Below, piece by piece: positions 24,401 to 36,448 of a DNA stretch of 64,000 nt (position 1 is its first letter; the number at the start of each line of letters is the position of its first letter). The stretch lies in NCBI RefSeq assembly GCF_020184175.1, contig NC_065531.1, positions 7,213,213 to 7,277,212 on the forward strand, given 5' to 3'. Source of the DNA: Aphis gossypii. Its lineage: Eukaryota; Arthropoda; Insecta; Hemiptera; Aphididae. Under the pieces are notes generated by a model. That model made no database searches. It was not told where the DNA came from and was given only the letters and a program-made list of their open reading frames with translations. The translations under genes were made by a program, and so were the position numbers.

Positions 24401-27400
24401 ATTAAATAATCAACAAATTTACATCATTTTAAGTTAAAATTATACAGCTATAAACATTAAGTAATTGTATGCATGAAAAAAAAAACAATTAAAAAAAAAT
24501 TGATTTAGAACCTTTTCATTAAATCAAAAAATACCAATGTATAAATAAACTATATTATATTTTAAAAAACAAACTAACTAAAATTTAAGAACATTTAATT
24601 AAGAAATATATTTTTCCATATTTGGTTACAAATATACAATTTTTATATCAAATAATTCATTATTTTTGATGAAAGAGTATTAATATTATATTTTTGAATT
24701 TTAACAATATTTTATAAGTAGTGGTTATCATTAGATTTTATTTAAGATTTTACGAGTGAAACCAAAAGTCCAAAAGTTTCTGTTTTATTAATTTAAGCAA
24801 ATAAATAAAATTAATAAAATATAAGAATCGTGAAATTCTTTATAAAATGTAATATAACAAAATAAATTAGGGTCACAAAACATACAAAACATAAAATTAT
24901 TAATAAAAAATTACAAATTTACAAACCAATTTTTTCTAAAAAAAAAAAAATAATAATAATAATAATGGTATTTACTAGTGAAAAAAAAAAATTGTCTTTG
25001 ATTGGTTCAAATTATAAATAAAAATTGAATAGGTATAACTAGTAATATAAAATGTATAATTACGTACGAACTTTCTCTAAAAAAAAAATAGAATACAAAA
25101 ATATTTAATGAAAATAAAATAAATTTTTTTAATAAATATAATAACTAAAATGAAGATTGATCAATGATGTTGGTCGTACTATAATAAAAAACTTTTTGAA
25201 AAAGTAAAACATAGGTAAAAAAAAGTGTTAAAGCACATAAATGTTACACAGTTGAATATAAAAAATAACCACGAAACTCGCTTTGTTTATAAAGGTAAAT
25301 CTAATTTCATGTTGCTGTTGTTTTTATTATTATTAATAATTTTTGTCAACTACAATAATTCATTATGCAATTAACATTGGTCCTTAACATCTTATTTTCA
25401 ATATAAACAGATATAATTATTTAATACCTTTAACATTAATACATTGGTCATTTTCAATAGTCCCTGTAATAAAATATATATAAAAAAAATATATAAAATA
25501 AATAAACAAATATAAAGGCATAACTTAAATTATTTTATTTATTACTCATCAATAATTATAAAAATGGATAAATAACATTTTTTTTTATTAAGATTAGATA
25601 ATGAGACATTATTGTATGATATATATTTTATTCGAGTCATAAATTACTTTTTACCATAAAATATACACACCGGTAAATTGAAAATTTTCTTCTAATGATT
25701 CTAAAAATATATATAAAATAAAAATATAATATTATTTCGATAATATTCAAAAACATATTATAAAAAGTCGAAATTCACTGTTTAGACTCTAAGACACTGT
25801 AATTATGTATAATATTGGACATAATATAAGTAAGCTGTGTAAGTAATAATGTGTTATTTTGTACTTTTGTAGACAAATTAAATGTATGATTTTAATTACT
25901 GACCATGGTAATTACTTTGAAAACTATAACGATTAAGCGCTATAAATAGTTATAAATATAGTATTCAATGAAACGGTATGGGTGATAAGTGACTTCACTA
26001 GTGTAATTAATATCCTAATTCTAAAGGTTTTCAAGTCATTTAAAAATTATCATTACAGTGATTTTTAGTACGATATGTCCATTCATAAATCATAAGACAT
26101 CTTTAAATATATATAATATACATTTAAGTATATAAATATATATTTTTTTTAGCACACACGCAAATCGCATAAAACAGTAATAAGAAAGGAAACTCGCTCT
26201 GTTTTATCACGGATATGTCAAATTTTTATTTAATAACAATCATTGTACCAACTCGAAAAACTAAATTTTCGACAAAACCCGTACCTATCAACATCCATGT
26301 ACAAAGATATTCGTATAATACAGATATATAACTATTACAATTTAACCAGTTTAATAATGATGTAAGGAAAAACTACATGACGTTGGATGCATGTGTTATT
26401 TAATTTGTACAAATGTAATTCTATACATAATATTCGAAAGTTTCATTTTTGATTTTTGATACGAAATTCTTGAAGAAAATATTGAAATTTTTTTGTTGTG
26501 CATTCTACTGAAATTGCATAACTAAATAAAGTACGTACCTGACGACGAATAGTCATCAAAGTTTGGAGAAGGGTCGGTCTATGTGACAGAAAATAGACCA
26601 ACAAAAGCACTGCTCGAAATATTTCAGTCATGGTATGGTTAAATAACTGTTCATTTATAATGATTTGAGTGGCGCAACCTTAGTCTTGCACGTGACAAAA
26701 TATACTTGTACCTTATCTTTAGCATGCACTATGTGAAGATAAACTGATACGGCTTATCCGTTTTGTGAATTATTCGAGAATCATACTACTTGGATAACCT
26801 TAGTATAACTAATGTTGATAAAATGAATTAATTGCAAACTGACAATAAAAGTTTGAATAAATACTCATTACATTTTCATTCAATCTCTTACAATATCGAT
26901 GTAACCCAATCATATATTTGAACACCATATCTCCCGCATAACGCATTTTTACAAAAATAATATTTAATAAAAAAAATATCTTCAAACACAAAAAAACACC
27001 ATTATTGGTAATCTAATACAATCATCACTCCGTTCAAAATCAAAATGTCAATCATACCATTCATGCCCATGGGGGCGCATTTATATTTACCAAACTGTGA
27101 TAACATTAGGTAATTGTTCACACATACACACATACACATATAATATTATATTGTAATTTATAATTGTATATTGTATACTAATCGTGTGTTAAAATATTAT
27201 AAAATAACTATAAAAGTGACTTATAACAATATAATAGCATAATATTATTACAATTATTATTATAATAGCGTCTATATTACCTTTACATTCTTCTAAACAC
27301 GAAAAAAAAGATTAAAGATAAATATAGATAGTAAGTATAAAAATAATTATTTAGAATACTGTTCATATTCATTTTTTACATAATATGAGCGAGTTATTTT

Positions 27401-27866
27401 ATTTAAAAATATTCAAATTATTCTATTTCAAACAAGTCATAATAAATATAGTTTTTGTATAATCAAATTTATTTTACCCTTCAAATACAATTTTTTTTTT
27501 TTAATCTCAAAAACTTAATCGTAATACATTTATATTCTATGTAAGTATGCGATTTTATTTCAGTTAAATTTAAACTACACATATTTCAAATAATATTTAG
27601 AAGAACTTGATCACTGTAATATATAAAACTTAAATTCATAAAAATTAGTTAATCAATTAAGAAATATAAACATTGTATCATAATTGGGAATCTGGTAAAA
27701 ATTAAACTACAATAAATAATAACACGTTTTAGTTAATAATTTAAAATTAGGTACTTATTTTTAAAAGATTTTTCGAGGTTGAAATTTCAGGACCCTTTAC
27801 CATATGATAAAAAATAAACATTATTAAAATAATTATTAATCTACGATTATCGCAAATTATTTTCAT
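21445..27866 (-). CDS. gene B: paralogue of gene A, small secreted microexon protein
   Basis: Seven exons on the minus strand, in transcription order: 27866-27755, 27292-27281, 25700-25671, 25463-25428, 23604-23590, 23166-23116, 21485-21445. All introns are GT-AG and phase 1; the joined CDS is 297 nt (98 aa) ending in TAA. Exon 1 begins MKIICDNRRL and continues with an Ile/Phe-rich signal peptide core. Exons 2-5 have exactly the lengths of those in gene A (12, 30, 36, 15 nt). Landmarks are Cys40, ENFQFTG (46-52), SSFK (65-68), EGYKVFI (72-78) and EPLRKYCE (86-93), giving C40-x33-Y74-x17-C92. Intron lengths parallel those of gene A. The acidic tract of gene A is missing, and Cys59 is extra. 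Likely a secreted effector-type protein; the function is unknown. Its start is supported by the shared MKII beginning and an upstream TTCAGTG. Confidence 0.8.
26992..27044 (+). repeat. copy of the CTCCGTTCAGAATCTAAAA repeat motif
   Basis: The sequence matches, with some differences, the motif at 14146-14200 in the palindrome (ATTATTG...ATCACTCCGTTCA-AATC). It lies in intron 2 of gene B. A GC-richer tail follows to about 27080. Confidence 0.5.
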
Positions 27867-27899
27867 TTTATAGTGTAAAATTATAAGTAAGAAATTTAA

Positions 27900-27945
27900 C
27901 ACTGAATAATTTAAAAATTGTACTTGACTAAGTTTTTATTTATGG
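27900..27945 (-). promoter_or_regulatory. candidate core promoter of gene B
   Basis: On the minus strand TTCAGTG (27900-27906) matches the arthropod initiator and lies about 35 bp before the gene B ATG. An ATAAATAAA TATA-like stretch lies about 30-35 bp further upstream (near 27933-27941). The initiator is shared with gene A. Confidence 0.4.
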
Positions 27946-28870
27946 TTTTTGAATAAAAATCTAAACAATAATGACTACCTAATACTAACTTTTTGGAATA
28001 TTAAAACAAAACATACATCAGTATTTAAACTTTTATGTCACCTGAACAAACTTGGATTATTTTACCAACAGATGCAATAACAAGTTTTAAATTCGAACAA
28101 TACAGGTTTTATATTAATCATAATTTTTATCCATGGTGTTGTATTAAATATTATAGATATAAATTCAGAGTATATTGTTATGTATAGTTTTCTATTGTGC
28201 CGCGTTTACATTATTAGAATTAAGAATAAGTTTGGAAAATATTTTTGTAATATGTATTATTCAGTTTCACTCAGTGAGTTTTAGTAGATTAAAAAAAAAA
28301 TGTATCAAAATAAAAAAACTGTATCAAGCCTTTATTTAGGGTTCCGCGAAATTGTTTGAAATATATTTTTATTTTATTATTCGTGCAATAATAATTAAAA
28401 ATAAGAATATATAGTTAATTTTTAGTGTGAAAATTTTTTTTATAAAATATAATATGTATATATACTATATACCTACATCTTACTACTTTTTTTTTATTCA
28501 TATGCACTGCTAAATAAAATCAAAACCTAAGTAGTTGATAGGGTGCCTCCGGATATTTAGAAAATGACTAAGGGTGTGGTGAGTCAAAAAAGGTTGGGAA
28601 CTTTTGCCTTAATGTAAAAGAAATAAAAATGTACAAAAGAATATTCTTCAGCAGTAGTATTTTGATGCGGTAACTGTAGAACAAAGCAATAATAAAGTGT
28701 TATAATATTTTGATTGTATATGTATTTATTAATATACGTCAGAACTCTGGAGTTATCATTGTAAATATACGGCAGTTACTAAATAATTTAATGTAACACA
28801 ATCAGTTTGTATTTTACCAATACATTAGGAACCTAATTATACCACATTATAAAGTACCAATTTATATATA

Positions 28871-28910
<40 letters not shown>

Positions 28911-30232
28911 GCCTAAATTGCTAAATTGAACGTGTAATAAGCATAGAATGGAGTATATTTACTATTAATTTTTTTCCTCAAAAAACTTAGACATAGCACT
29001 TCAAGTATAAACATTATCACAATATTATGTATAAGTATTTTTGACAAGTTGAAAACACAAATTTATAATAATAAAACAAGTACATAACCGCTTCTCAGTA
29101 GATACTAAGTACCTACAATATGTGTTAATGAATGTGTTAAATTTGAATTCAATCATAAATCATCACACACAAAAAACGGTTTAACAGCCTATATTATTAC
29201 TAAGTATATTATTAACTACAATATCTTATGATATATTATGTATATGCCTATTTAATAGATAATATTAAAGTAATTTATTTCACAGTTATATAAAGGAATA
29301 CATAAATTTAATTAATATTTGCTAAAAACATTCGCAATATTACGCTGTTATTTAACTAACAAATATTATGCAATAACATGTTTTAAATGCAAACAATTTA
29401 GTTTTATACGAATCATAACAACATTTTCATATTTTTATGGAACGTATCTTCTCGGTTTTTATAATAAACGCTTATTATAACCCTATGTAGACCTTGCTAT
29501 TTGGTCAAGGGCCGTGGAAGCAGAAAGCAACTTTAAGCTTAGCTTTAGTTGTTATGTCAACATTTATATTATTTTACTTTTTCGTATGGAACACGTATTT
29601 CACAATACAATCATATAAAAATATTTGATAATATTTAAGTGTAACGGAGGTAAAAAAGAAGTATTTGTTGTATTCGACAAAAGCTAAAAGGATAGGATTC
29701 CTACTAGCGAATTTATATATTAAACTTCGCCTGACCTGACTTACTTGGCTTACAGTAATCTGCGAACAATTTCATTGTCACTGAAAGTTCCTTCTGTAGT
29801 ACAAAAACGATTTACTTTTTGATCCTTTTTTATTTGGGATAAATGGATCTCTTATACAATTAATAAAATTAACAAGGAACTCTCAATGTATAAATAAAAT
29901 ATTATGAATTATAATAATACTAAATAAATAACATAAAATTAATCTCTTGTAGCCAAAATGGTTTAAACTTTTTACCGTCATAATGGATATCTACTGAGTA
30001 TAAATTAAATAAGCTTATAAATTTAAAATTCAAAACATTAAAAATATGAAAACGACATTAGAGAAAAATTATAGTCAATTTGAGGTAATAACAATTTATT
30101 GATCAATAATTTTCCTTATACAGGAAAAACACTGATTATTATAAGATTATAAACATTTTATAATAACAAAATAAGTCTTCAATATATAATTAATTGTAAA
30201 TTTTTTATTTTTTGTTTTTAGTTATGTATCAT
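27946..30232. other. non-coding region upstream of gene B
   Basis: AT-rich, with no exon I can support. It includes a TA microsatellite (28870-28910). A GGTTGGGAACTTTTGCC stretch near 28592 looks like the end of a degraded hAT-type MITE, but its partner was not found. Confidence 0.45.
28870..28910. repeat. (TA)n microsatellite
   Basis: About 40 bp of pure alternating T and A. Confidence 0.9.
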
Positions 30233-30387
30233 CATAGGCGCCCGGAAGGACAGAAAGCTGGGGCATTTGCCCCCCTGGCTTTTCAAAAATATGTTTCAAA
30301 TTGAATGTTTAAATATAAATTACTATTTATCCTATAAAAAATCCTAACATTGCCCCCTCCTAGAAAAATTTCTGCAGGCGCCAGGTG
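30233..30387. mobile_element. short MITE with GGCGCC-containing ends (155 bp)
   Basis: The left end is CATAGGCGCC and the right end GGCGCCAGGTG, an imperfect inverted repeat. The flanks TGTATCAT and CGTATCAT match at 7 of 8 positions, consistent with an 8-bp hAT-type target duplication. G/C-rich runs inside each end (GGGGCATTTGCCCCCC, and TTGCCCCCTCC) contrast with the AT-rich middle. It is non-coding. Confidence 0.6.
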
Positions 30388-31784
30388 CGTATCATTGTCT
30401 TAATACAATATTAAATATACTATCAGTTAAATTATTTAAAATATCTATTTAAAAAAGCTTTCAATTAGACTGTCAATATTTTTTCATTTTTTAATAGAGT
30501 TGAATGTCGCATTAGAATAAATTGAGACATTGAAGGAGATAACTTTATGCGAGCTATTTTACTCACATAATATATTTAATCGTAATTTAAAATAAACAAT
30601 AGGTACCTACAGTCACTTATCACTTATAACAACAAAAATGAAAGATATTATAACCATTTTAACAATTCCGTCACGAAAACCATTATTAATTCAACATAAA
30701 ACTGTTTGTTTTTCAGTATAATAATCTTTCAAATAATCTTTGGTAATAGATACACAAATTTTAATAACTCGGAGTCTAATCATTCGAATTTTCATTCAGA
30801 AAAATCATCTGCTTAATAATTTACAATTAAAAAAAATTGTTTTTATTTGAAAAAAAAATAGATTACCACAGAACACTCCTTAAATGATGAAAATATAAAT
30901 AAATGAAAATATGATAATCAAGTATAATTCAAAGTTTCAAACATCACAATATTTGAATAAATGTATCATTAAAGAAAAAATTAAAGGCGTGTTTACTTGT
31001 TGAATCACCTTGTGTATTGGCGTGTGTACAATTAATGAATTAGATCATTTGTGCTTTTTAGTTTTTATTTCTGTGCATTTACACTAATTAATAACAATGT
31101 TTATTAAATCGAACTAACGACCATTGTAATTATCGAAAAATAAATAACGGTGCAGTCATTAATATAATCTAATATAATACTCGTATACACTACATACTCG
31201 AATACTCCGTAATACATTTAGCATGCCATTATGGTGTACTGTAAAGGTGTAACTGTAATGTATGGTGTAATTGATTTTCTAAAACATCAATAAAAAAACA
31301 ATATAATCATAATATCCAATACATCATCATACAGGTACGTCAAGGGAATGTTATATTTTTAAGAATTTTCTTATAATTTTCTTGTTTTTAATTTTGTAGA
31401 TACTTAAAAACATAATTATTTGATATAAAGCTTGTCGTTTTAATATTATATGTATATCGTATACCAAACCTAGCGTATAGGTCATGAGTGTTAAACATAA
31501 ATATTTAAACATTAATTCATATTAGAGTCGTGTAGGAAATTGATTACGAAAACTACCTTCTTCTTTCATCGTTCGATAATAGTTTTATACACACAAAAGC
31601 ACATCACTCGGTCATATTATAACCACAGAATATATTAAACAAGCTATAGTAATATATCATTACTTTAGATGCCTACAGCTATAATATATTATTGTACATA
31701 TTATATATGTATTGGATGAGTGTTCCGGCCGTGGAACCGTTTTCTGTCTTCCGTTTCTTCGTAATTTAATCCGGGAACTTTATA
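30388..31784. other. non-coding AT-rich region
   Basis: No exon, RNA gene or transposon ends recognised. A small GC-richer patch lies at 31715-31785 directly before the next MITE. Confidence 0.45.
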
Positions 31785-32548
31785 AACAGGGTGATTCATT
31801 AAACACGCGCATTGTTCACTCAAACCTTCATATTATCTTTTGAAAATTCAATTATTTAAACTATGATTTTCAAATTTTTAAGTCTACTTAAACATTCAAT
31901 TTTCATATACTTCGATTCATATCTTGTAACAATACAAACTTACTATTTTTAAATTAAAATGTATTTTAAAATACGTTAAAGTAATTACTTTAAACTGATA
32001 AGTAAATGGTTTTATAAAAAATGTCAATGTATCTAAATCGATAGACGATAGTATTTTTATTAATGTTGTATATAAAACAAAATATATATACTATATTTTA
32101 GAAAAGTGTGTACTATGATCAGGTCATTCTTACTAATTGTATTATTATAAAATGTTTAAAATTTAAATATTAATTTAAATTACTGTAATATTTATAATTC
32201 AAATCATCATAATTTATAGCCTTAATATCTTTATACCTATTATCATGAACTATCATACTTAGTACATTAAGTTAAATAATTCAGAAACTACTCGTAAAAA
32301 TTTCAATTTATATTTATTCAAATAAAAAAATTATCTACTTAACAATTTATGATAAAAAAAGTGATTCTTTAAAAATAATAATTCTAATAATATAGGGAAC
32401 TCCTTAAATGGCGTAAAAAGTATTTTAAAATAAGGTCTTCAAGTAAACTAATGAAATTCTAAAAACTAGAATTTGAATAAATTCATTATTAAAAGGAAAA
32501 TCCTTCTATGTACCTCATTGTCAGCATGCTTGGCCGAATCACCCTGTT
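31785..32548. mobile_element. Tc1/mariner-type MITE (764 bp)
   Basis: AACAGGGTGATTC at the left is matched by GAATCACCCTGTT at the right, a perfect 13-bp inverted repeat with TA dinucleotides on both outer sides (31783-31784 and 32549-32550). TA duplication is the Tc1/mariner signature. No transposase is encoded. Confidence 0.6.
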
Positions 32549-32550
32549 TA

Positions 32551-33638
32551 CCGCTTTGTGGTTTCTATGTCGCATATACTACCAACAAAACCCGGTGATT
32601 AAGTCGAACAAACTTAAATTGCAACCAAAATCTACGACGGTTATATTGCGGACTTCAACATCCGGAAGGTATTACCTTCACACACACGTACCCATATAGC
32701 TATGAGTTTTATCTAAAATACTTCGTGCATCCATCACACAATAGCTAGTAATCGTACAATACAGATGGAGAGTTGGTGTGTGATGACAAAAAAAAATTGT
32801 AATAAATAGAAGAAATACAATATCCATCCGTCTCACCATCGTAAAAGTATCTCATTGTTTGTATTTTATTTTTATTATTCGGATTATTTTTACGATACGG
32901 CCATACGTTCTATAATTCAAGGATTAAATACGTTTTAAAAACGAAACCATTCGTAAAATATTAAACTAAATAAAAGCGTAAACTTAATTTATACATTATA
33001 TATACACCTATTGCCTATATATCAGAATTAGAAACGTTAAGCACACTTTGTTTAAAGCAAGAAAGCCTATCAAAACTTGAAATATTAAAAAAAAATAAAA
33101 AAACACATTCTGTCATTAATATATATTTGCATTTAATACCCAACAAACTTATTCGATTTATTGGTTTCTGAAAGTATCAATTAATTTCTTCTCAAAATAC
33201 TTTTTTTTTAAACAGAATTAACTATTAATTGTATATTTCTAAGTCGTTTTCCAATGTATAATATGCATAAATTTAATCTAAACGAATAGTATTTTTAACG
33301 TGGGTAAATTATACTGAACTACTTGTAAAGCTAAAAAATTTGAAAAAAAATATTATGCATTGTATTATAGTATATTATCCAAGGTAAAATCTTACTATAG
33401 AATGAATACGTGTCTAATGAAATATTATTCCAAAATCATTAATTAACATAGATTATATTAAATATTAATATCGTCATGTTGATTATATTATTTTGATTAG
33501 GTATTATTGTTCATTTGTAAAGTGCATGCTAATACCGAAATTTATAGGTCTTAGAAAATTAGAGGTAATTAAATTAATATAAAATTGTAACTTAAATTTA
33601 ATAATTAGTCAGTAAATCACACATATTAATGGGCGCCC
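32551..33638. other. non-coding AT-rich region
   Basis: Nothing recognisable; only chance ORFs. Confidence 0.45.
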
Positions 33639-34592
33639 GGGAATTGGGCCACATTTTAACTACCTGTTTTGTATAAAATATTTGTTAACATTTTTCTACC
33701 CGGAAATTGGGCCACAAATTAAATCTATACTTTTAAAGTGTACCCGGAGATTGGGCCATAAAAGTATAGCACATAAATATACTATTAATACGAATATATA
33801 ATATTTATTAACTAATTATTATTTTTTTCAACATATAAAAATACAATTCGTCAAATAATTAATATTTATTTATTTAGATTCATAAAGTCAGTCAAATAAT
33901 AAATAATATGAAATATTTTTTTTCTTATATAATATTTAAAAATATAATTATTATTTTTTTTTTAATAACATGATACAGATTGTACATATTCAAATCGGGT
34001 TTTTCCCCTTTTCATATTTTTTAATTTCAAGAATAAAATTTTGTCGAACTAAAGTTCGTTTTTTTGTTTTTATTGTTCCTATACTTCCAATCTTAATATA
34101 AACTTTTGATTGAAGTTGCAATAAAACATTTAAAAAATTATATATACTTAGATGTGATATATAGACATTATTTTTGAAATGTGAATGAAAAGACTCGACG
34201 GCATTTGTAGTTCGAGTTAGGTTTCATAATCTTTGCACACTACGTGTATGACTATTTCTATCCATTTCTTTTGATGACAATTGATAATTCTATATCATAA
34301 GATATTGGATAATTTATTACCTTTTAATAAGGCATACGCAGTCGATTCGAGTAAAATTTCATATGCGCTGCAGTATTAGGTATTGTATCAATTTATATAA
34401 AAATATGTATTATATTAAATATTATTTTATTATAATTTAAAATGTAATAGTGGCCCAATCATCAAGTCTGCCTATTATAAATATAAAATGTTAGTGGCCC
34501 AATTACCGGGCCTACCTGTAATAAATATACAATTTTAGTGGCCCAATTACCGTATACCTTTGGAAAAAAAGGTGAATTGTGGCCCAATTCCC
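33639..34592. mobile_element. MULE derivative 1 with TTGGGCCACA subterminal repeats
   Basis: The ends form an inverted repeat GGGAATTGGGCCACA. The motif ATTGGGCCA recurs three times within the left 120 bp, and its reverse complement four times within the right ~145 bp (34450-34592). Such subterminal arrays are typical of Mutator-like elements. A transposase C-terminal remnant lies inside on the minus strand. No convincing target duplication was seen. Confidence 0.7.
33990..34220 (-). pseudogene. MULE transposase C-terminal remnant
   Basis: An open stretch of 76 codons on the minus strand starts LTRTTNAVESFHSHFKNN and contains ISHLSIYNFLNVLLQLQ. The TTNAxExFHSxF signature with a following IYNFLNVL helix matches the C-terminal part of insect MULE transposases. 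An in-frame stop precedes it and the catalytic region is absent, so this is a fragment within an internally deleted element. Confidence 0.7.
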
Positions 34593-34620
34593 TATATAAT
34601 ATCTAAAGTGATATTCTAAT
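34593..34620. other. spacer between MULE derivatives 1 and 2
   Basis: Only 28 bp separate the two elements. Confidence 0.4.
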
Positions 34621-34821
34621 GAGGCTGCATGTTACTTTCGTCCCAAAAAAAGGTATATTTTACAAATAGTAAATATGACCGGTAACTTGCGTCCCGTTTT
34701 TGGGGACGCAAGTCAGCTGCATAATTATTATCGATATTTACTACTAAAATCACTAAAGTCGATAGTATCGTGTCACTAAAATTGATAGTTCATAAACTAT
34801 ACTATATAATAATTCGATCTT

Positions 34822-35132
34822 ATGGCTATTGCTCCAACTGGTTGTAAAGAATTCAAAGATTATATTTTAGATAACTATATGTTTCGGAAAATTTTAAATT
34901 CCCTCCTCATGTTTGGTCTGAATGCTCAAATAGTTTACAAAGAACGACAAATGCATGTGAAGCTTTTCACTCAAAATTTAACTCATATTTTTATTCTAGT
35001 CATCCACATATTTTTCAATTCATCGAGGTCTTAAAATCATTTCAGATAAATACATATGTCTTAATTAATAGTACTAAAACTTCAAAAACAAATTATAGAA
35101 AAAAAATATTTAAAATTAGAATTCCTAAATAA
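34822..35132 (+). pseudogene. MULE transposase C-terminal remnant, frameshifted
   Basis: Reading starts MAIAPTGCKEFKDYILDNY, then shifts frame near 34895 and continues from 34902 as PPHVWSECSNSL, TTNACEAFHSKFN and HPHIFQFIEVLKSFQ to a stop at 35130-35132. The TTNACExFHSKF signature is that of insect MULE transposases and parallels the remnant in derivative 1. The N-terminal and catalytic parts are missing. Confidence 0.75.
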
Positions 35133-35179
35133 ACAAATTGAAAGTTTTAAAAAAAAGAAATTTCTCCATTAAATTTTAT

Positions 35180-35560
35180 AATAAATGTTTCGTTTAAATT
35201 TATACCTAACCATATTTGAATTCAATGTTTGCATTTTTTTTTTATTATTTAATTACCTATATACTATACTTGAATTTTTTTATTATTTTAAATTTATACA
35301 TACCATATTTGAATTTTTTTTATTATTTTAAATTTATACCTACCATATTTGAATTGAATATATGAATCTTATTATTATGACAAAATACAAAAATATAAAT
35401 TTTTTTATTATGCTAAAATATAAAAAATAAGAATTTTTTATTATTTAATTACATACCATATTTTAATTATTTTATTATTTTAAATTTATACATAACAATA
35501 TTTGAATTGAATACATGAATTTTTTTATTATGCCAAAATGTAAAAAATATGAATTATTTT
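35180..35560. repeat. AT-rich near-tandem segments inside MULE derivative 2
   Basis: A unit resembling TTTATACNTACCATATTTGA followed by TTTTTTATTAT recurs about five times between 35205 and 35545 with variable spacing. Confidence 0.5.
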
Positions 35561-35954
35561 TAAATGAATTTAAATTATACGTATATATATTACCCTATAT
35601 AATATATATTTTATATTATACAATATTTGAATTGAACTAATAATTACTATTATATGAAACTTTATATATATAACAATATTCTAAACTAAAATAAATATCA
35701 ATGTGTTTTTTTATGAACTTATTGATATTGATTATATCGATATTTTTGGGACGCAAATAGGCTATGACCCTTTTTGAATCTTTTTTGCGGGACGCAACTA
35801 ACCTACTGATAATATTTTCGGAAGCAAGTAGTATGCTCCCACTAATGTATTAATTATAATCCTATAAATATAACACATGTCCAAAGACCAATTAATATGA
35901 TTAAGTGGAATATTGAATTGTGACGATACGATGCACAATGACTGGGAATGGATC

Positions 35955-36448
35955 TAGGACAATTCACCGTGACCATTTCGATGTGACTGTTTAACTGAAA
36001 AGACATATTTTAGCCGTAACCGTTTCGACGTGGGAATTAAATATTTTCATCATATTCATAATTAAAAAAAAATATAATAGGTAATAATGATTAAATTTTT
36101 CATTAAATATTTTATCATATTTATAATAATAAAGGTAATCAATAATCATGGTAGTGAGATATTATGTTTTATGCCTTTTAAATATGAAATAATATAATCT
36201 CTACTGTCATATTGTTATACTGTTTTTAAAATACGTCTATACTCTATTTAGATCAGTACATTTTTTGTTGGACTTTTCTTGCAGTTAATTGATAATAAAA
36301 GTAATCATGGTCGGGTTTAACTTTTTCTAAAAAATTAATAAAAGCCCAAATTGACGGAAGGCATACTCCCATTTCAACATTCGCAGTTTTATTTGAGTTT
36401 ATATACAATTTTTTGACCACGGCAAAACGGCCACAGCTATCTGTCCCA
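35955..36448. mobile_element. MULE-like derivative 3
   Basis: TAGGACAATTCACCGTGACC at the left pairs imperfectly with TGGGACAGATAGCTGTGGCC, the reverse complement of the right end, and similarity continues for about 30 bp. A transposase-like fragment lies on the minus strand. Orientation alternates along the cluster: minus, plus, minus. Confidence 0.5.
36253..36390 (-). pseudogene. MULE transposase-like C-terminal fragment
   Basis: A minus-strand frame reads NVEMGVCLPSIWAFINFLEK and continues to a stop at 36253-36255. The PSIWxFIxFLxKxK pattern resembles the segment after the catalytic core in many MULE transposases. The fragment is short, so the assignment is tentative. Confidence 0.45.

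Larger units (their letters stand above)
34621..35842. mobile_element. MULE derivative 2 with GGGACGCAA subterminal repeats
   Basis: The left end GAGGCTGCATGTTACTTTCG pairs imperfectly with the reverse complement of the right end GTGGGAGCATACTACTTGCT. Motifs of the form ACTTGCGTCCC recur inside the left end, and GGGACGCAA inside the right end (35748-35820). A transposase fragment lies on the plus strand. The middle (35180-35560) consists of AT-rich near-tandem segments with a CATATTTGAATT theme. Confidence 0.65.

Noticed and set aside
26443..26631. Minus-strand ORF with a hydrophobic start and a good donor (CAG|GTACGT) in gene B intron 2, considered as an extra exon.
   Set aside because: It would enter in phase 0 and leave in a phase that breaks the phase-1 chain. 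Gene A has no equivalent, and gene B is complete without it.
26809..26991. Minus-strand ORF starting MCLKIFFLLN, considered as an alternative signal-peptide exon for gene B.
   Set aside because: It has no phase-1 donor and lies downstream of exon 2. The 27866-27755 exon matches gene A exon 1 much better.
32508..32699. 63-codon plus-strand ORF starting MYLIVSMLGRITLF.
   Set aside because: It overlaps the right end of the Tc1/mariner-type MITE and has no independent support.
35580..35680. Tandem-like AT-rich text at the right of MULE derivative 2 considered as a separate satellite.
   Set aside because: It is simple AT-rich sequence within the element, without a constant period.
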